A stretch of 7,529 bases of DNA from Treponema sp. (lineage in GTDB: Bacteria > Spirochaetota > Spirochaetia > Treponematales > Treponemataceae), in the NCBI GenBank assembly GCA_016297415.1, contig JAEDGQ010000091.1, forward strand, positions 1 through 7,529. Reading direction: 5' to 3'. The translations under genes were made by a program, and so were the position numbers. How positions within the stretch are numbered: the stretch's first letter is position 1; the number at the start of each line of letters is the position of its first letter. Below are positions 5,183 to 7,529 of this stretch, piece by piece. Below the pieces are notes generated by a model that saw only the letters and a program-made list of their open reading frames with translations, was not told the DNA's origin and made no database searches.

Positions 5183-6969
5183 TACTGTTTTACTCCCCAG
5201 CCAATGCTGATTTTATTACGTCCAACAAATTCTGTATTGAAGTCGAACATAAGACGAGAAATTACGAGAGCTGTAAATACTGATGAACATACACCGATTG
5301 CAAGTGATACAGCGAATCCCTGAATTGAACCAGTACCCAGCTGAGAAAGGAACAGAGCAGCGATGAATGTTGTAATGTTAGAGTCCATAATTGCCCAGAA
5401 AGCATTGTCGAAACCTGATGAAATAGCTGCAGCACGACTCTTTCCCAGTGCAAGTTCTTCCTTAATACGTTCGAAGATGATTACGTTAGCGTCTACAGAC
5501 ATACCAACTGTAAGAATCATACCGGCGATAGAAGAAAGAGTAAGTGTAAGGTTGAAAGCAGAAAGTACAGAGAACATGATGTACATGTTGAGGAACTGTG
5601 CAACAACTGCATAAAAACCGGCACCGAGATAGTAAGCAATCATGAATACAAGAACGAGGCCAAGACCTACACAAAGAGCCATAATACCCTGGTGAATAGC
5701 CTGCTGTCCAAGAGATGCACCAACAATCTGCTGGCTTTCAACTCTAAGAGGAACTTCAAGATATGTTGTCTGAAGAACCTTCTGGATATTCTGAGCTTCT
5801 TCAATTGAGAATCCACCAGTAAGGCTTACATTACCACCAGTAATTGCCTGACGGATATTTGCAGCAGATTTGATTTTTCCATCATTTACAATTGCAAGAC
5901 GTTCATTTACGTGTGCACCTGTAAATTCAGCGAAAATCTGAGCACCTTCAGAATCAAGAGAGAAGTTAACTTCAGTTTCACCTGTAGTCTGATTACGGCT
6001 GATTGTAGCAGCTTTTACATGGTTACCATCAAGAGCGATTGCTTTCTTAACAGCGATGTATGGCTGACCATATCCCTTAGTTCTTGGATCAGCATCAAGA
6101 GAATAACGTGTATCAATACCATAAGAATCTTTATAATAGTTACCGAATACTTCGCAGTCAGCTGGAACTACTGATGGATCAGCAAGTGAACCGTCATCAT
6201 TGAAAGCTCTTGCACCATTAACTGCATAGTACATGTTAACGGCATTAGTAGCCTGTTCATCAACCAGACGGAAGTTAAGGCTTCCTTTACCCTGAACGAT
6301 TGAGTTAACGCTTTCGCCGTCAGCCTGACCAGGAATTTCAATATAAATCTGATCTTCACCCTGCTGACGAATAACAGGAGAAGTAAGACCGAACTTATCA
6401 ATAGAAGATGTAAGAGTATCTACAGCCTGTGTCATAGCAACTTTCTTGAAGTTAGCAGCATCAGGTACATCACCATTTTCACGCTGCTTATCAAGAGCTA
6501 CATCAAGATCTGCCTTAACGATGATGTTCATACCACCGGAAAGATCGAGACCGAGTTTTACAGAGCTTGTGTAGTTATCTTTTGCTTTAAGATAAGTATT
6601 ACGGAAGTTTTCTTCGTAAATATTTTCAAGTTCATTTCTGCTTGAGAAAGCTGTAAGTACATCACCAGCTGTCATTGGTGAAGGAACATCTTTCTTAGCT
6701 GCTTTGTAAGCTTTTTTTGCTGCTTTTACAACAAAAGCTTCATTTTCTTCAAGAACAGCTGCTGGATCAGCTTTTGCTTTTGCAACAAGTGCATCAACTG
6801 CATCTGCAGCTTTCTTTTCTGATACATTCTTGATTGTTTCAAGTGAACTCAGGGCAATTTTCTGAGTTTCTGGTTCTGTTCCAAAGTACCATGTTACAGA
6901 TGGCTTCAGAAAGAGAGCACAAATAGCAAGAACGATCAGGATAAGAATAAAACGACTACGTTTGTTCAT
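5182..6969 (-). CDS. secD: Protein translocase subunit SecD
   Basis: SecD is an RND-superfamily membrane protein that pulls exported chains through SecYEG together with SecF. The protein is 595 aa. Segment TM1 is about 7-25. The conserved P1 entry motif LGLDLSGGMNIIV is at 139-151, and the P1 head and base run to about 415. The C-terminal five-helix block spans about 425-580 and carries VGMSVDANVIIFERIKEE (488-505), with the family Asp (Asp493) expected to lie on the ion path. Between TM1 and LGLDL lies an unusually long stretch (about 30-135), rich in Ala, Lys and Glu and likely helical or coiled coil. In enterobacterial SecD this gap is much shorter. The gene starts 23 bases after yajC, with GGGGTGG (6980-6986) 10 bases before the ATG, and overlaps secF by one base. 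Confidence 0.97.
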   Translation of the reverse strand: MNKRSRFILILIVLAICALFLKPSVTWYFGTEPETQKIALSSLETIKNVSEKKAADAVDALVAKAKADPAAVLEENEAFVVKAAKKAYKAAKKDVPSPMTAGDVLTAFSSRNELENIYEENFRNTYLKAKDNYTSSVKLGLDLSGGMNIIVKADLDVALDKQRENGDVPDAANFKKVAMTQAVDTLTSSIDKFGLTSPVIRQQGEDQIYIEIPGQADGESVNSIVQGKGSLNFRLVDEQATNAVNMYYAVNGARAFNDDGSLADPSVVPADCEVFGNYYKDSYGIDTRYSLDADPRTKGYGQPYIAVKKAIALDGNHVKAATISRNQTTGETEVNFSLDSEGAQIFAEFTGAHVNERLAIVNDGKIKSAANIRQAITGGNVSLTGGFSIEEAQNIQKVLQTTYLEVPLRVESQQIVGASLGQQAIHQGIMALCVGLGLVLVFMIAYYLGAGFYAVVAQFLNMYIMFSVLSAFNLTLTLSSIAGMILTVGMSVDANVIIFERIKEELALGKSRAAAISSGFDNAFWAIMDSNITTFIAALFLSQLGTGSIQGFAVSLAIGVCSSVFTALVISRLMFDFNTEFVGRNKISIGWGVKQ

Positions 6970-6992
6970 AATTATAATTCCACCCCGGAAAG

Positions 6993-7385
6993 TTATTTAT
7001 TTTCAGATGAAGAGTCTTCAGTTTCTTCTGCAGATTCTGTTACTTCATCCTTACTGTTTTTTTTGTTTGATTTTTCAGCAGGTTTATCAACTACAACTGC
7101 AGCAATTGCCGAACGGTTAAATTCGATACTAACACCGTCATCAACTTTTACAACTACTGTCTTTTCTTTTGCAGCTGAAACAACGCCGTGGATACCACCG
7201 ATTGTTACAACCTTGTCACCCTTTTTAAGGGCATTAATCATTTTTTCAGTTTCCTTCTGTTTTTTATTCTGTGGACGAATAATAAACAGCCAGAAAATAC
7301 CAATAATAAGAATAAATGGTATTACTGAAACAAGCAGGTTCTGCTGCTGTGGAGCACCAGCCTGTAATAATGTAAACAAAGACAT
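6993..7385 (-). CDS. yajC: Preprotein translocase accessory subunit YajC
   Basis: YajC is a small membrane protein that copurifies with SecDF and the Sec holotranslocon. The protein is 130 aa, slightly longer than many homologues (about 85-115). There is a short Gln/Ala-rich N-terminus, one membrane segment at about 18-36, the family motif FIIRPQNKKQKE (34-45), then the conserved KKGDKVVTIGGIHGVV block (54-69) and a short beta domain to about 99. The tail (101-130) is low complexity, with Ser, Glu and Asp and few hydrophobics, and accounts for the extra length. GAGGAA (7391-7396) sits 5 bases before the ATG, a good ribosome site that supports this start. It is the first gene of yajC-secD-secF, the common order in bacteria. 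Confidence 0.96.
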   Translation of the reverse strand: MSLFTLLQAGAPQQQNLLVSVIPFILIIGIFWLFIIRPQNKKQKETEKMINALKKGDKVVTIGGIHGVVSAAKEKTVVVKVDDGVSIEFNRSAIAAVVVDKPAEKSNKKNSKDEVTESAEETEDSSSENK

Positions 7386-7420
7386 TTTTATTCCTCACTT
7401 TTGAAATTTATAGCCTTAAA

Positions 7421-7450
7421 AATATAACACTTTGTCAATTGAGAGGTCAA
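7421..7450 (-). promoter_or_regulatory. Promoter of yajC-secD-secF
   Basis: On the minus strand TTGACC (7445-7450; 5 of 6) is 18 bases from TATATT (7421-7426; 5 of 6), which is preceded by TGT, an extended -10. This gives a leader of about 30 bases that contains the yajC ribosome site. A second possibility uses TTGACA (7433-7438) with TATAAA (7407-7412), but its 20-base spacer is too long to be favoured. Confidence 0.7.
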
Positions 7451-7458
7451 GGCAAGAT

Positions 7459-7529
7459 AGGGCAAACGCATTATAATATATTCCCTGCTAAAAATGGCTT
7501 CCAGTCGTGAAAACGTCTTGTCGAAACCG
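7459..7529. mobile_element. MITE-like palindromic repeat element, copy 2 (cut by window edge)
   Basis: These 71 bases match 3049-3119 with three differences (7469, 7482 and 7520), about 96% identity, and the match is still running at the window edge. The terminal 18 bases (7459-7476) are identical to the reverse complement of the right terminus of copy 1. It lies 9 bp upstream of the predicted yajC -35 box, in the same orientation relative to the genes as copy 1. The 10 bases before it (7449-7458, AAGGCAAGAT) do not match the direct repeat at copy 1, as expected for an independent insertion. Confidence 0.8.

Noticed and set aside
7407..7438. TTGACA / TATAAA as the yajC promoter
   Set aside because: The 20-base spacer is too long, and the TTGACC / TGT-TATATT pair at 7421-7450 has an 18-base spacer and an extended -10.

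Overview
The window holds seven complete protein genes, all on the minus strand, so they read from right to left: yajC, secD, secF, then ispH, then ndk, gpsA and ffh. All are housekeeping genes. The DNA is moderately AT-rich. Intergenic gaps are short, apart from the ispH-ndk gap (274 bases) and the stretch upstream of yajC. The style of the proteins (an Ndk with KPG in place of KPD, a SecD with a long Ala/Lys-rich insert) and the grouping suggest a host-associated spirochaete of the Treponema type. This is inferred from recognition of the protein families, not from a database search, and should be held at moderate confidence.

There are three transcription units. (1) yajC-secD-secF encodes the accessory membrane part of the Sec translocon. 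It has a good promoter (7421-7450), a normal Shine-Dalgarno site before yajC, a TAATG one-base overlap between secD and secF, and a clear rho-independent terminator (4218-4251). (2) ispH, the last enzyme of the MEP isoprenoid pathway, has its own extended -10 placed so close to the ATG that the mRNA should be leaderless. (3) ndk-gpsA-ffh supplies nucleoside triphosphates, sn-glycerol-3-phosphate for phospholipids, and the SRP GTPase. It is driven by a near-consensus promoter that also leaves almost no 5' leader. Ffh (delivery of membrane proteins) and YajC/SecDF (completion of translocation) work on the same export route, and GpsA feeds the membrane lipid supply.

The non-coding parts are the most interesting. 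A 215-bp imperfect palindrome (3049-3263) with 18-bp terminal inverted repeats lies between ispH and ndk. Its ends lie next to two copies of a 10-bp direct repeat, one of which contains the ispH stop codon, so it looks like an inserted MITE-like element. The first 71 bp of a second copy (68/71 identical) begin at 7459 and run off the right edge. Both copies lie just upstream of a promoter, in the same orientation. The left edge (4-68) holds a different hairpin whose loop region shares a 12-mer, in reverse complement, with the second copy of the element. No transposase, CRISPR, tRNA or rRNA is present.
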